From Ravibacter sp964562455 (GTDB lineage Bacteria; Bacteroidota; Bacteroidia; Cytophagales; Spirosomataceae): a stretch of DNA of 64,000 nucleotides. This document shows, piece by piece, positions 9,310-18,591 of the stretch. Positions within the stretch are counted from its first letter, which is position 1, and each line of letters opens with the position of its first letter. Where the stretch lies: contig CAZLTN010000015.1 in assembly GCA_964562455.1 (NCBI GenBank), positions 22,332 through 86,331 of the forward strand, in the 5' to 3' direction. The position numbers and the translations under genes were made by a program. The notes beneath the pieces are model-generated. The model worked only from the letters and a program-made list of their open reading frames with translations. It had not been told where the DNA came from and searched no databases.

Positions 9310-10899
9310 TTACCGGAAGGTAAGCTTATTCAGGTAGAAAATATTGCGGCGGCCCCTCGTGGAAACGTCGCCGGTTTGCGCGTTGGCTATTTTTTGTTGT
9401 CCCCAGGCGAGGTAATACGGGCCGTACCAATGGCATACCTCGTCGGTTGTCGTGCTTCTTACCTTATCGCCCTCCTGTTCGGTAGGCAAGGCAATGCTGC
9501 GGTCTTCCTGTATGGTAATGTCTCTCTTTACAATCTTTGTCCAGACGGTACCTTTATTTCCATACACGATCTGCGTTTCCCCGTCGGGTTTCATCGTTGC
9601 GGTGACTTTTTCCCTTAACTCGCTGCTTTTGACGTTGTCGAAAGTAATGCTGTTGTCCCACAGGAGCTTCCCCGAAAAATCTATGCCGGCCACGATAGCG
9701 TGGGTGTATACGAATCCGTCGAGGACCTGGTTGCTGTTGCCATAATACCTTCCCGCCCCGTAATAGGGGTTGAAGAAATAAGGGTTGTATAAGCCATAGC
9801 CGAACCCGGAGCCGAACAACCAGGGGTTACCCCAGTAGCTTCTGGCCCCATAGAGGTTGTTATTATATTTATATTCGGGATAGAACGCTTCGGCTACTAT
9901 CAGGTACTGGTTGCCCGAAGGTATGATGTCGTGTACCAACAGGCGGTAATTGAGCTTGAGATCTCCGCCGTCTTCCTTTTTTTTCTGGATCTTCCGCTCC
10001 ATTTTCTCGAGCTGCCTGCCGCTGAGAAAATCAAAAAAGTGCCTGAAGTCGGTAAAGCTGTGATACTCGGTGAACTGCTCCTGGTCGTTCACGAATTTGG
10101 AGATATAAAGTCCCTGGGATGCCGCTGTTGTCGAGCTCTGCCGGTCGCTGTGCCCGTAGGTGCCTATCAGCAGTTTTTCCGACTCATTGAGGATCTGGAG
10201 CCGGCCGTTAAGCAGCGAATACCCGTCCTGTGGCTCACTGCCTACTTCCGATATGAACTGGCCGGCTTCGTCATAAGACCGCGCCACTATTTTAAGCGAC
10301 CGTTTGGTCTTGATCGCCATACTCACGTTTACCAGATGATGGGTAGTATCGACTTCAACAGACTGGATGGATAAAGCTCCTTTTACAGCGGTAGGCAGTA
10401 CTTTCGACTGGCCGGTCTGCAGGTTGGTATGGATCAACACGGGCTCGTCGCGCAGGGTACCCGCCATAAAGGCAGAGTAGCCGAGGGTTTTGAAGTCGGT
10501 GATGAGGAACCGGTCGATGGTCTGGAACATAAAATTCTCGACAAAACCCGGTCCGGCGCTTACTTTCACCACCTGGTATTCGGAGCTGCGGTAACGGTTG
10601 AAAAGCAGGTAGACGGACGAGCCGTCATATGAAGCTGCTGCGAAATCGAGATTAGAAAGGATATCGCCGTCGGTTGACCATTCTTCCCCGAGATCGGTAT
10701 TGAATTTCTGTATCCTGTACTTTCTTTTCTGCGGTTTGGAAATAAGGGCCACTCCTTTTGCGCCGAGCGGCACGGTATGATAGGAGTCACTTTCTCCCGG
10801 GAGAGGCAGCTCTACGCGGAACTTATCCTGGCCATTCCCGGGGAAAAAGCTGAGGATCCCCCAAAAAAAGACAAACAGCAGCTTCAGGTATTTATTCAT
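9310..10899 (-). CDS. Secreted protein of unknown function with aromatic/Gly/Asn-rich segment
   Basis: I do not recognise the family. The 529-aa protein has a clear signal peptide (about residues 1-23, hydrophobic FVFFWGILSFF core, then GNGQ). Most of it is beta-strand-like sequence with motifs such as YDGSSVYLLFN and GTYGHSDRQ that recall propeller-type repeats. Around residues 340-395 is an unusual run rich in Tyr, Gly, Asn, Trp and Phe (for example YGARSYWGNPWLFGSGFGYG). Its start overlaps the EVE-protein gene by 8 bp and the methyltransferase gene follows 21 bp downstream, so translational coupling is likely. Confidence 0.75.
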   Translation of the reverse strand: MNKYLKLLFVFFWGILSFFPGNGQDKFRVELPLPGESDSYHTVPLGAKGVALISKPQKRKYRIQKFNTDLGEEWSTDGDILSNLDFAAASYDGSSVYLLFNRYRSSEYQVVKVSAGPGFVENFMFQTIDRFLITDFKTLGYSAFMAGTLRDEPVLIHTNLQTGQSKVLPTAVKGALSIQSVEVDTTHHLVNVSMAIKTKRSLKIVARSYDEAGQFISEVGSEPQDGYSLLNGRLQILNESEKLLIGTYGHSDRQSSTTAASQGLYISKFVNDQEQFTEYHSFTDFRHFFDFLSGRQLEKMERKIQKKKEDGGDLKLNYRLLVHDIIPSGNQYLIVAEAFYPEYKYNNNLYGARSYWGNPWLFGSGFGYGLYNPYFFNPYYGAGRYYGNSNQVLDGFVYTHAIVAGIDFSGKLLWDNSITFDNVKSSELREKVTATMKPDGETQIVYGNKGTVWTKIVKRDITIQEDRSIALPTEQEGDKVRSTTTDEVCHWYGPYYLAWGQQKIANAQTGDVSTRGRRNIFYLNKLTFR

Positions 10900-11299
10900 G
10901 TGCCATTCCTACGATAATATCAAATTCAGCTTTGCCGATAGGCTGAACCGAAAGCCTGGATTGCGTTACCAGCGGGATATGCTGCAGCCTGCTGTCGGCT
11001 TTTACCTGTTCGAGGGTAACCGTTTTGGGGAATTTTTCGACCGGAACAAGCTCCACTACTACCCACCTCGGATCGTCGGTCGTAGGATCGGGATAATGCT
11101 CCTTTGAAACCTTTGCCATACCAACAACTTCCTTGCCTTCATTGCTATGGTAAAAAAGCACCAGGTCGTCAAGCTTCATGGCCATCAGGTTGTTCCGTGC
11201 CGCATAGTTCCTTACTCCGTCCCACACCCCGGTCTTTTCTTTTACAAGATGATCCCACGAGTACTTAAAAGGTTCGGATTTGACAAGCCAGTAGTTCAT
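10892..11299 (-). CDS. EVE-domain protein
   Basis: A 135-aa protein made of a single EVE domain (PUA-like superfamily), recognisable from the opening MNYWLVKSEPFKYSWDHL, the GVWDGVRNYAARNNL segment and the DLVLFYHSNE strand. EVE proteins, such as thymocyte nuclear protein 1 homologues, are thought to bind modified bases in DNA or RNA. Its 3' end overlaps the next gene by 8 bp. Four octanucleotide repeats lie directly upstream of its start (11311-11342), which could tune expression. Confidence 0.92.
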   Translation of the reverse strand: MNYWLVKSEPFKYSWDHLVKEKTGVWDGVRNYAARNNLMAMKLDDLVLFYHSNEGKEVVGMAKVSKEHYPDPTTDDPRWVVVELVPVEKFPKTVTLEQVKADSRLQHIPLVTQSRLSVQPIGKAEFDIIVGMAHE

Positions 11300-11310
11300 T
11301 TTTTTATTGG

Positions 11311-11342
11311 ATGATGTGATGATGTGACGATGTGATGATGTG
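11311..11342. repeat. Octanucleotide tandem repeat (ATGATGTG)x4
   Basis: Four head-to-tail copies of ATGATGTG, the third reading ACGATGTG. It starts 11 bp upstream of the ATG of the minus-strand EVE gene. The unit is one base away from the octamer at the right edge of the window (TGATGTGG phase), which also sits just before a minus-strand start codon. Confidence 0.9.
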
Positions 11343-11373
11343 TTCCGATAGTTAGCGGGAGTTAACTATAGGG

Positions 11374-12198
<825 letters not shown>

Positions 12199-12239
12199 AA
12201 TCAACTGGATTCAAATGATCGGCTTTATTAACAATCCTG

Positions 12240-12247
12240 CAAAGGTA
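12240..12247 (-). promoter_or_regulatory. Putative Bacteroidota -7 box for menB
   Basis: On the minus strand this reads TACCTTTG, a perfect match to TAnnTTTG. It lies about 40 bp upstream of the menB start, giving a predicted leader of about 30 nt. No clean TTTG is seen at -33. Confidence 0.5.
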
Positions 12248-12270
12248 AAAGGATATAGCGAAGAATCCGC

Positions 12271-13668
12271 CTATTTTCCCTTTCTCTGGAACACCAGCAG
12301 GACGGTGCGGGCGATGAGCCAGAGGTCGGTTTTCAGGCTCGGGTTATCGACGTATGTCAGGTCGTAGTTGAGCCTCTTTACCGATTCCTCGGCGTTGTCG
12401 GCATATCCCACTTTTACCTGACCGATGGAGGTGATGCCGGGTTTTATAGTCAGGGCGCGTTTGAATTTGGTAGGGGATTGCTTCATGAGCATTTCGACGT
12501 CGTACCTGGCAAGCGGGCGTGGGCCTACGATGGACATGTCTCCGGCTATTACGTTGAAAAACTGCGGGAGTTCATCCAGCCGGGTTTTTCTCAGGAACAT
12601 GCCGAATTTGGTGATCCTTTTGTCGTGGGTTCCGGTAGAATGCATTTGCGCAATTTTGTCGGAATCGGGCACCATGCTTCTGAACTTGATGATTCTGAAA
12701 GGCTCTCCCCACCGCCCGGAGCGTTCCTGGACGAAAAAGACGGGACCCTTCGAAGTGAGCTTGACAAGGATCGCTATAATTACAAATACCGGGAACCCCG
12801 CTATTACGACAAGAAGCGAAAACGTCAGATCGAATACCCGCTTGAGCACCTCGGTCCTTACGTTCGAAAACGCTTTGGTGGTAATGCTGATGACCGGGAT
12901 ATAATCGTGGTATTCAAGAGTAGCATCATTAGTAAGGAATCCCCTGAAGTCGATTTGCAGCATAATTTTGATTTTATGCTTTTCGCCCAACCTGATGATG
13001 GCCTGGAGGTCGCGGTTATCGAGGTACGGCTGGCAGCAGTAGATATGGTCGATGCGTTCATCCATAATATACTCTTCCAGCAACTCGAGGTTATCGTACC
13101 ATGATTTCACCGAAGGATTCAGGGTATTCTTGTCAAAATAGCCTTTGAATATGTATCCCATCTCGGGATTCATTTCATAGTAGTTTTTAATGGTATCGGA
13201 AAGCTCCCCATACCCTACAATAATATAATTGCGTTTGTTGAAGCCGCTTAGCCGGTACCGTTTAATCAGATAGGTGGCGGCAATCCGCCAGGCAATACCC
13301 AGGAAGGCCAGCATCGCGGAAGAAAGAATCAGGTGCCCCCTGGAATAGTAGTAGCCCTTTACAGACACCCAGAATGTAACGACCAGGGCGAGGTGCAGTA
13401 CCAGGATCTTAAAAAAAGAAGATAAAAGAGTATTGAGGTTAAAGTTATGCCTGGAATGGTGGTATGGCCTTAAAATAAGCACCAGGATAATCCAGAGCAG
13501 GTTGTATACAAGCCAGAAAATCGTATAGCGCAGCTCGGGTACAGGCAGCATGTTCTGACCTATCCATACAAACCGGAGCCAGAGTGTTCCGAAAAATGCC
13601 AGGTTCAGAACGACCAGGTCCGAAACCAGTTGTATGGCGGGAAAGTAGGAGGAGTACCGGTGACGCAT
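12271..13668 (-). CDS. Undecaprenyl-phosphate glucose phosphotransferase (exopolysaccharide initiation)
   Basis: A 465-aa polyisoprenyl-phosphate hexose-1-phosphate transferase of the WcaJ type, which loads the first sugar onto undecaprenyl phosphate in the inner membrane. The N-terminal part has four transmembrane helices (about 10-125), then a CoA-binding-like Rossmann region (NYIIVGYGELSDTI, about 148-161), a fifth membrane segment near 280-302, and the bacterial sugar-transferase domain to the end. Catalytic hallmarks are FRIIKFRSM, the TRLDELPQFFNVI segment and GDMSIVGPRPL. No other polysaccharide genes are adjacent, so it may serve a locus elsewhere. A TAnnTTTG promoter box lies upstream. 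Confidence 0.94.
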   Translation of the reverse strand: MRHRYSSYFPAIQLVSDLVVLNLAFFGTLWLRFVWIGQNMLPVPELRYTIFWLVYNLLWIILVLILRPYHHSRHNFNLNTLLSSFFKILVLHLALVVTFWVSVKGYYYSRGHLILSSAMLAFLGIAWRIAATYLIKRYRLSGFNKRNYIIVGYGELSDTIKNYYEMNPEMGYIFKGYFDKNTLNPSVKSWYDNLELLEEYIMDERIDHIYCCQPYLDNRDLQAIIRLGEKHKIKIMLQIDFRGFLTNDATLEYHDYIPVISITTKAFSNVRTEVLKRVFDLTFSLLVVIAGFPVFVIIAILVKLTSKGPVFFVQERSGRWGEPFRIIKFRSMVPDSDKIAQMHSTGTHDKRITKFGMFLRKTRLDELPQFFNVIAGDMSIVGPRPLARYDVEMLMKQSPTKFKRALTIKPGITSIGQVKVGYADNAEESVKRLNYDLTYVDNPSLKTDLWLIARTVLLVFQRKGK

Positions 13669-13735
13669 GTTCGGGGGAGGAACTGGTGGATTTTTGTATC
13701 TTTTTCTGAGTGTGGAATGTTGAGGCGGATAGTTG

Positions 13736-13762
13736 CAAATTTAAGATAATTCCGGGTGCAAC
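13736..13762 (-). promoter_or_regulatory. Putative promoter of the sugar-transferase gene
   Basis: On the minus strand a TAAATTTG -7 box (13736-13743) follows a GTTG (13759-13762) with a 15-nt spacer. This is the same spacing as the GT39 and small-RNA promoters in this window. The predicted leader is about 60 nt. Confidence 0.5.
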
Positions 13763-13869
13763 CGCATGTTTACAACGAATTTACTAACTTTCCGTCGTGT
13801 TTGATAAGGGGTCCGTGCAGCAGATATATTGTTCGTGTTTGAGTTAACAATTAATTATAAGCCAAAAAA

Positions 13870-15105
13870 ATGAAAAGACTTATCTGGGCAGCGATGCCTG
13901 TTGCCGCATGGGCTGTGGTTTCATGCGGAACAAACCCTGAGACCCAAAATGCAGAAACAAAACCGGACAGTACCCTGGCGCCGGTAGAAACCAGGGACGC
14001 CAATACGGACTATAAGCCGGCATTCGAAGGGCAGACCAGGATAGCGGGGGTGAAAACTTCAACTCCGTTTGAGGTTTCAGTGCTGACGAGCGAACTTAAA
14101 AATCCGTGGGGCATTGTACCGCTGCCCGACGGACGGTTTATTATTAACGAAAAAGGAGGTACGATGAGGATCGTTACTTCTGACGGAACCCTGGGAGAAC
14201 CTATTGCCGGAGTTCCGGCAGTGGACACCGACGGGCAGGGAGGGCTGCTTGGAATCACGCTTGACCCGTCTTTCAGCGAGAATCGTATGCTGTACTGGGT
14301 TTTTGCAGAAAAACAAGGATCCAAAGGGAACCTGACCTCGGTAGCAAAAGGGAAATTATCGGATGATGAGAAAAAGCTGGAAGGGGTTACGGTAATTTAC
14401 AGGGCGACGCCGGCCTATAAAGGAAAGCTTCATTACGGAGGACGGATATTGTTCGACAAAAACGGCAACCTGATCGTCAGCACCGGCGAGCGTTCAGATC
14501 TTGAAACCCGGCCCCAGGCCCAGGATCTCAATTCCGGATTGGGTAAAGTATTGCGTATAACAACCGATGGAAAGCCTGCCGGCGGCAACCCCTTCGAAGG
14601 CCGTTCGGATGCGCGCGCTGAAATTTATTCCTACGGTCACAGGAATGTACAGAGTCTTGCCTTTCACCCCGTAACAGGTGATCTCTGGGAAGCCGAATTC
14701 GGACCCAGGGGAGGAGATGAGCTGAACAGGATCGAGCCGGGTAAAAACTACGGCTGGCCGGTAATTACCTACGGAATTGAATACAAAGGCGCGAAAGTAG
14801 GAGACAGCATCCAGGTAAAGGCGGGCATGGAACAGCCGGTTTACTATTGGGATCCGGTTCTTTCACCCAGCGGAATGACGTTTTACAGCGGAAGTAACAT
14901 CCCCGAGTGGAAAAATAACCTGTTCATAGGAGGGCTGAGCGGATCCCACATCGCAAGGCTGGTTATTGAAAACAATAAGGTAGTAGGAGAGGAAAGGCTT
15001 TTAGCTGACGAAAAACAAAGATTCAGAGATGTTAAAGAAGGACCTGACGGCGCCCTGTACGCAGTTACCGACGGTGGACGGTTCTATAAAATAAGCAAGA
15101 AGTAG
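13870..15105 (+). CDS. PQQ-dependent sugar dehydrogenase (YliI/soluble-GDH-like) lipoprotein
   Basis: A 411-aa exported six-bladed beta-propeller of the soluble glucose/aldose dehydrogenase family, expected to oxidise aldoses with PQQ. It has a lipobox (AVVSC, Cys near residue 19), so it is probably membrane-anchored. Family motifs include NPWGIVPLPDGRFIINEK, the LHYGGRILFDKNGN segment, SYGHRNVQSLAFHP and EFGPRGGDELNRIEPGKNYG (Arg and Asp residues that line the PQQ and calcium sites in relatives). No PQQ biosynthesis gene is nearby. It stands alone, diverging from the sugar transferase, and is closed by a strong terminator. Confidence 0.92.
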   Translation: MKRLIWAAMPVAAWAVVSCGTNPETQNAETKPDSTLAPVETRDANTDYKPAFEGQTRIAGVKTSTPFEVSVLTSELKNPWGIVPLPDGRFIINEKGGTMRIVTSDGTLGEPIAGVPAVDTDGQGGLLGITLDPSFSENRMLYWVFAEKQGSKGNLTSVAKGKLSDDEKKLEGVTVIYRATPAYKGKLHYGGRILFDKNGNLIVSTGERSDLETRPQAQDLNSGLGKVLRITTDGKPAGGNPFEGRSDARAEIYSYGHRNVQSLAFHPVTGDLWEAEFGPRGGDELNRIEPGKNYGWPVITYGIEYKGAKVGDSIQVKAGMEQPVYYWDPVLSPSGMTFYSGSNIPEWKNNLFIGGLSGSHIARLVIENNKVVGEERLLADEKQRFRDVKEGPDGALYAVTDGGRFYKISKK

Positions 15106-15151
15106 CAGGGAGTATTCTCATCTATCGCGTCAACAGGGTTTTACTCTGGTA

Positions 15152-15196
15152 AAAGCCGGAACTTTGATGGAAATTTATCAAAGTTCCGGCTTTTTT
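15152..15196 (+). terminator. Intrinsic terminator of the sugar dehydrogenase gene
   Basis: A perfect 17-bp stem (15152-15168 with 15177-15193) with an 8-nt loop is followed by a run of six T. The A-rich left flank means it could also stop minus-strand transcripts. Confidence 0.92.
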
Positions 15197-15251
15197 ATTG
15201 GCAAGATTTTCAAATCAGTTTTTAAGGCTTTAAAGAGAAAGGACGACCGGC

Positions 15252-15357
15252 AAATAAAAATGGTCTACCGTAAGTACAGTAGACCATTTCGTGTAAACCC
15301 TCCTCTATCTGTGATTGCTGGTTTGCTTTTGACTGAATAGCCAGGTAAGCAAACCTC
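15252..15357 (-). ncRNA. Candidate small RNA, about 105 nt
   Basis: No coding sequence is present, but the minus strand has a full transcription unit. A TATCTTTG -7 box (15364-15371) follows a TTTG (15387-15390), with a 15-nt spacer. The predicted 5' end is near 15357. The RNA starts with a stem of GGTTTGCTT (15347-15355) and AAGCAAACC (15320-15328) around an 18-nt loop, then has a single-stranded stretch with GGAGGG. It ends in a perfect 11-bp hairpin (15258-15268 with 15279-15289) followed on the minus strand by TTTTTATTTG, an intrinsic terminator. I cannot assign it to a known RNA family; the size is close to 6S-like RNAs of this phylum, but this is only a size comparison. Confidence 0.6.
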
Positions 15358-15363
15358 ACACTT

Positions 15364-15390
15364 CAAAGATAGTATGAAAAACGTTCCAAA
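15364..15390 (-). promoter_or_regulatory. Promoter of the candidate small RNA
   Basis: On the minus strand TTTG (15387-15390), a 15-nt spacer, then TATCTTTG (15364-15371), matching the Bacteroidota TTTG/TAnnTTTG pattern. No protein gene begins downstream on that strand. Confidence 0.6.
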
Positions 15391-15589
15391 GAAAATATTA
15401 ATTATTAACAGGCTGATAGTCAGTAGAAAAAGAATTTTTTTCAAAAAGCAGTTGTGGTATTTCGTGTATCTAAATCCCCAATTATACTGTCCTGTTATTC
15501 ATCATATACCACAACTTGGCCCCCGAACGTTTGATGAAGGAAGAAGATTTGAGGTTGAAAAGCCTGAACATTAAATAATGTTAAAACTC

Positions 15590-15620
15590 TTTCCGATTTA
15601 AAACTAAACATTTAGTTTTG
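15590..15620 (+). promoter_or_regulatory. Promoter with overlapping operator-like palindrome
   Basis: TTTC (15590-15593), a 19-nt spacer, then TAGTTTTG (15613-15620) form a plausible promoter about 100 bp upstream of the barrel protein gene. Overlapping the -7 box is AAAACTAAACATTTAGTTTT (15600-15619), whose 9-bp arms are perfect inverted repeats around a CA centre. Such a site suggests binding of a dimeric repressor; no regulator gene is adjacent. Confidence 0.55.
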
Positions 15621-15722
15621 TTGCATTATGATCCGCTGGGAAAACAATCCGGCTTTCATATGCAACCTGTCGGGGATAATATCCGTCTTTACAATGTTTT
15701 CGTATATCACTAACTGTTAACC

Positions 15723-18515
15723 ATGAAAAAAAATCTTCTTCTGTTTTTCCTGATCTTCTTTTATGAGGCCCAGGCTCAGAGTGACAGGTATTCTATAAGG
15801 GCTACCGTAGCCGACACGGTCGGCGAGGCTTTGCCCTTTGCAACTATCATGTTGCTTAACCCGGTAGATTCGGCCCTTATTACATACGGAAGAACGACAG
15901 ATAAAGGATTATTGGAATTCAGGAATCTGAAACGGAGTACCTATCTGCTGAAGGTCAATTATGTAGGGTATCTGCCGTTCCAGCAGGAGGTAACTCCTCC
16001 TTCCGGAGCCGTGGCCGACCTTGGTACGATCAGGATGAAGCTCCTGAATAAAGACCTGATGGAAGTAGTGGTCAAAACAGCCAGGGCGCCGCTGAGCATA
16101 AGAGGCGATACGGTCGAATACAATGCTTCGTCGTTTAAGGTTCCGCCGGGATCGACGGTCGAAGACCTTTTGCGCAGGCTGCCGGGGGTTCAGGTTGACC
16201 AGGAGGGAAACATAAAAGCCCAGGGCCAGGATGTAAAGAGGGTGACGGTTGATGGCAAGCGTTTTTTTGGTGATGACCCGAAAGCAGCTACACGAAACCT
16301 GCCGGCAGAGGCGATTACGAAAGTACAGGTTTTCGACTCGAAGACAGAGGAGGCCAGGCTTACCGGAGTTGATGACGGTACAAGGGAAAAGACGGTCAAC
16401 CTGGAGCTTAAAGACAGCCATAAAAAAGGAGGCTTCGGGAAGGCGACAGTGGGCCTGGGAACCGACAAGCGGGCCCAGGGAAAGGTAAATTATAACCGTT
16501 TTGACGATAAAAATCAGCTTGCCGTGATCGGTATGGGCAATAATGTGAACCAGACCGGGATATCGCAGGATGACTACCAGGATTTCAGGGGCAGCCAGGC
16601 GTACAGATGGGGCGGGGGAGATTTCGGTTTCGGCGGCGGTTGGGATTACTATGACGGAATCGACGTTGACTGGGGCGGTAACCGCGACCGCGGCTTCTCC
16701 GAAAACTGGGCCGGAGGGGTTAATTATAACTACGAGACCAAAAAGACAAAGTTCAGTACCTATTATTATTACAACCAGACCAGACAGACACTGGATGCCT
16801 TTACCGAAAAGGAGAATTTTCTGAACCAGTCAACCTATTTATCGGAGGACCAGAACAGCAGGATCAACCGTAACCGCAATCACCGTACTTCTATCCGCTT
16901 TGAAAAGGAGCTCGATTCGCTCAATACTATTGTGATAGAAAACCAGATACGGATCGGGAACGGCTACAACCGGATGGACGGAGTGCAGCGATATTATCCG
17001 GGCGGGGACAGGCTTGGTACTTACTCAAAGATGAATAACCTGAGTGATTTTAATTCGTTCCTGATCAACACAAAATTACTGTACAACCATAAATTCCGTA
17101 AAAAGGGACGCAGTTGGGCTGCCAGCGCACAGTATAATGTGAATAATTCGTCCAACCTTGGTGATCAGTTTTCCCGGAATATTTTCTACGGGATAGGCAT
17201 GGCAGGGGCTGATTCCGTTTATATACTGGATCAGAGCAACGATACGCGAAGCCTGAACAACCAACTTAAAGCCGGGACGCAATATGTCGAACCTCTCAGT
17301 AAAAAAGTATTCCTGGAAACGTTTTATAATTTCAGCGTATCGAGGACCGATGTTGAAAGAGAAGTATTCGACGAAGGCGACAACGTAAAGATCCCGAACA
17401 ACTTTCTCAGCCGGGCCTACAACAACGAGTTTTATTCGAATCGAGGCGGAACACGTTTGCGCTATACCAACAAGGGCTTCAATTTCAGTATGGGGCTGGC
17501 TGCCCAGCATTTCGGGCTGAACGGGCATTTTTCCGGCCTGCATGACGGTACTTCCTATAAGCTTAACAAATCTTACTTCGGCTGGATTCCCAACGTGTCG
17601 GTCAGCCACCAGTTTAAGAGTAGCATGAGAGGGTCCCTGAATTATTCACCGAGTATGAGATTGCCTAATATCATAGACCTGCAGCCCGTAGTGGATAACA
17701 GCAACCCGATATTTGTCAGGGAAGGCAATCCCGACCTTTTACCGGAAACCGTTCACGATGTCTACCTGAACTTTCACTATTCCAATCCCGGTACCTTCTT
17801 CAATATAGGGGTCTGGGGGAATTATAATTACAGGAAAAACCAGGTGATATACGCACAGGAAGTGGACGAGAATCTGGTCACGCACACCCGTCCGCTGAAC
17901 ATGTCCGGAGGCAAAGCAGCCAATATTAACATGTACAGCTCCATGCCTATTATCAAGACCAAGCTGAGCTTCCGGCTAAACGGGGGGATTACCAGTATGT
18001 ACAACCTGACGCCTATCAACGGGATAGAAAATGAAACACGTACTTTCGGGGTTCCGGTTGGAATAGGTCTTGACATTACGCCCAGTCAGAATTTTACGTT
18101 TTATCCAAGTGCACGATGGAATATCAATAACACAAAATATTCGATCCGTACTTCTCAGAACCAGAGGATCTCAAACGTGACCTATAGCGGCGAAATGAAC
18201 CTCAGGTTACCCAAGGAAATCTATTTTAACGGGGCTCTGAATTATAATATTTTCAAGAATCCCCGGCAGGGCTTCTATCTCGATCAACCCATCCTGAACC
18301 TGGCTTTGTATAAGCTTATCCTCAAGAATAAGCGTGCTGAAGTGAGGGTAACTGCCTTCGACGTCTTCAACCGGAACCAGGGAGTAAGAGTATATACTTC
18401 CCAGAATTTTGCTTCCCGTGAGCAGGTACAGACATTAGGGAGATACTTTATGCTCGGACTTACCTATAACATGCGCGGCATCTCGGCTAAAATGCAAAGA
18501 AACAATTATTTCTAA
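15723..18515 (+). CDS. Outer-membrane beta-barrel protein, TonB-receptor-like
   Basis: A 930-aa protein with signal peptide (about 1-18, ending EAQAQ). An N-terminal carboxypeptidase-regulatory-like domain (about 22-110) is followed by a plug-like region (with VEDLLRRLPGVQVDQEGNI and VKRVTVDGKRFFGDDP) and a C-terminal OMP beta-barrel of the Bacteroidota outer_membrane_b-barrel type. Residues 295-325 form a Gly/Asp-rich loop (GGGDFGFGGGWDYYDGIDVD). A C-terminal Phe completes the barrel signature. The GLPGLI-family gene follows 76 bp downstream, a pairing common in the phylum. The exported or imported substrate is unknown. Confidence 0.9.
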   Translation: MKKNLLLFFLIFFYEAQAQSDRYSIRATVADTVGEALPFATIMLLNPVDSALITYGRTTDKGLLEFRNLKRSTYLLKVNYVGYLPFQQEVTPPSGAVADLGTIRMKLLNKDLMEVVVKTARAPLSIRGDTVEYNASSFKVPPGSTVEDLLRRLPGVQVDQEGNIKAQGQDVKRVTVDGKRFFGDDPKAATRNLPAEAITKVQVFDSKTEEARLTGVDDGTREKTVNLELKDSHKKGGFGKATVGLGTDKRAQGKVNYNRFDDKNQLAVIGMGNNVNQTGISQDDYQDFRGSQAYRWGGGDFGFGGGWDYYDGIDVDWGGNRDRGFSENWAGGVNYNYETKKTKFSTYYYYNQTRQTLDAFTEKENFLNQSTYLSEDQNSRINRNRNHRTSIRFEKELDSLNTIVIENQIRIGNGYNRMDGVQRYYPGGDRLGTYSKMNNLSDFNSFLINTKLLYNHKFRKKGRSWAASAQYNVNNSSNLGDQFSRNIFYGIGMAGADSVYILDQSNDTRSLNNQLKAGTQYVEPLSKKVFLETFYNFSVSRTDVEREVFDEGDNVKIPNNFLSRAYNNEFYSNRGGTRLRYTNKGFNFSMGLAAQHFGLNGHFSGLHDGTSYKLNKSYFGWIPNVSVSHQFKSSMRGSLNYSPSMRLPNIIDLQPVVDNSNPIFVREGNPDLLPETVHDVYLNFHYSNPGTFFNIGVWGNYNYRKNQVIYAQEVDENLVTHTRPLNMSGGKAANINMYSSMPIIKTKLSFRLNGGITSMYNLTPINGIENETRTFGVPVGIGLDITPSQNFTFYPSARWNINNTKYSIRTSQNQRISNVTYSGEMNLRLPKEIYFNGALNYNIFKNPRQGFYLDQPILNLALYKLILKNKRAEVRVTAFDVFNRNQGVRVYTSQNFASREQVQTLGRYFMLGLTYNMRGISAKMQRNNYF

Positions 18516-18591
18516 TAAGCTACAGGTGAGATGAGAATGGGTGAGGGGAAGGCTTTACAATATTTGAAAACTAACAACCTGTATTTTTCTA

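Larger units (their letters stand above)
15106..15722. other. Gene-free interval (617 bp)
   Basis: It holds the terminator of the sugar dehydrogenase gene, a candidate minus-strand small RNA with its own promoter and terminator, and an operator-like palindrome overlapping the promoter of the next barrel protein. The only ORF of note (15374-15574, 66 codons) has no signal or domain and is not called. Confidence 0.7.

Noticed and set aside
8629..9618. 329-codon plus-strand ORF across the methyltransferase and secreted-protein genes
   Set aside because: It covers two good minus-strand genes and their junction; its translation shows no domain.
11349..11368. TAGTTA/TAACTA hairpin between menB and the EVE gene as terminator
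   Set aside because: Only six A/T-rich pairs and no T-tract.
15374..15574. 66-codon plus-strand ORF in the 15.1-15.7 kb interval
   Set aside because: Very basic and AT-rich, no recognisable domain, and it overlaps the promoter of the candidate small RNA.
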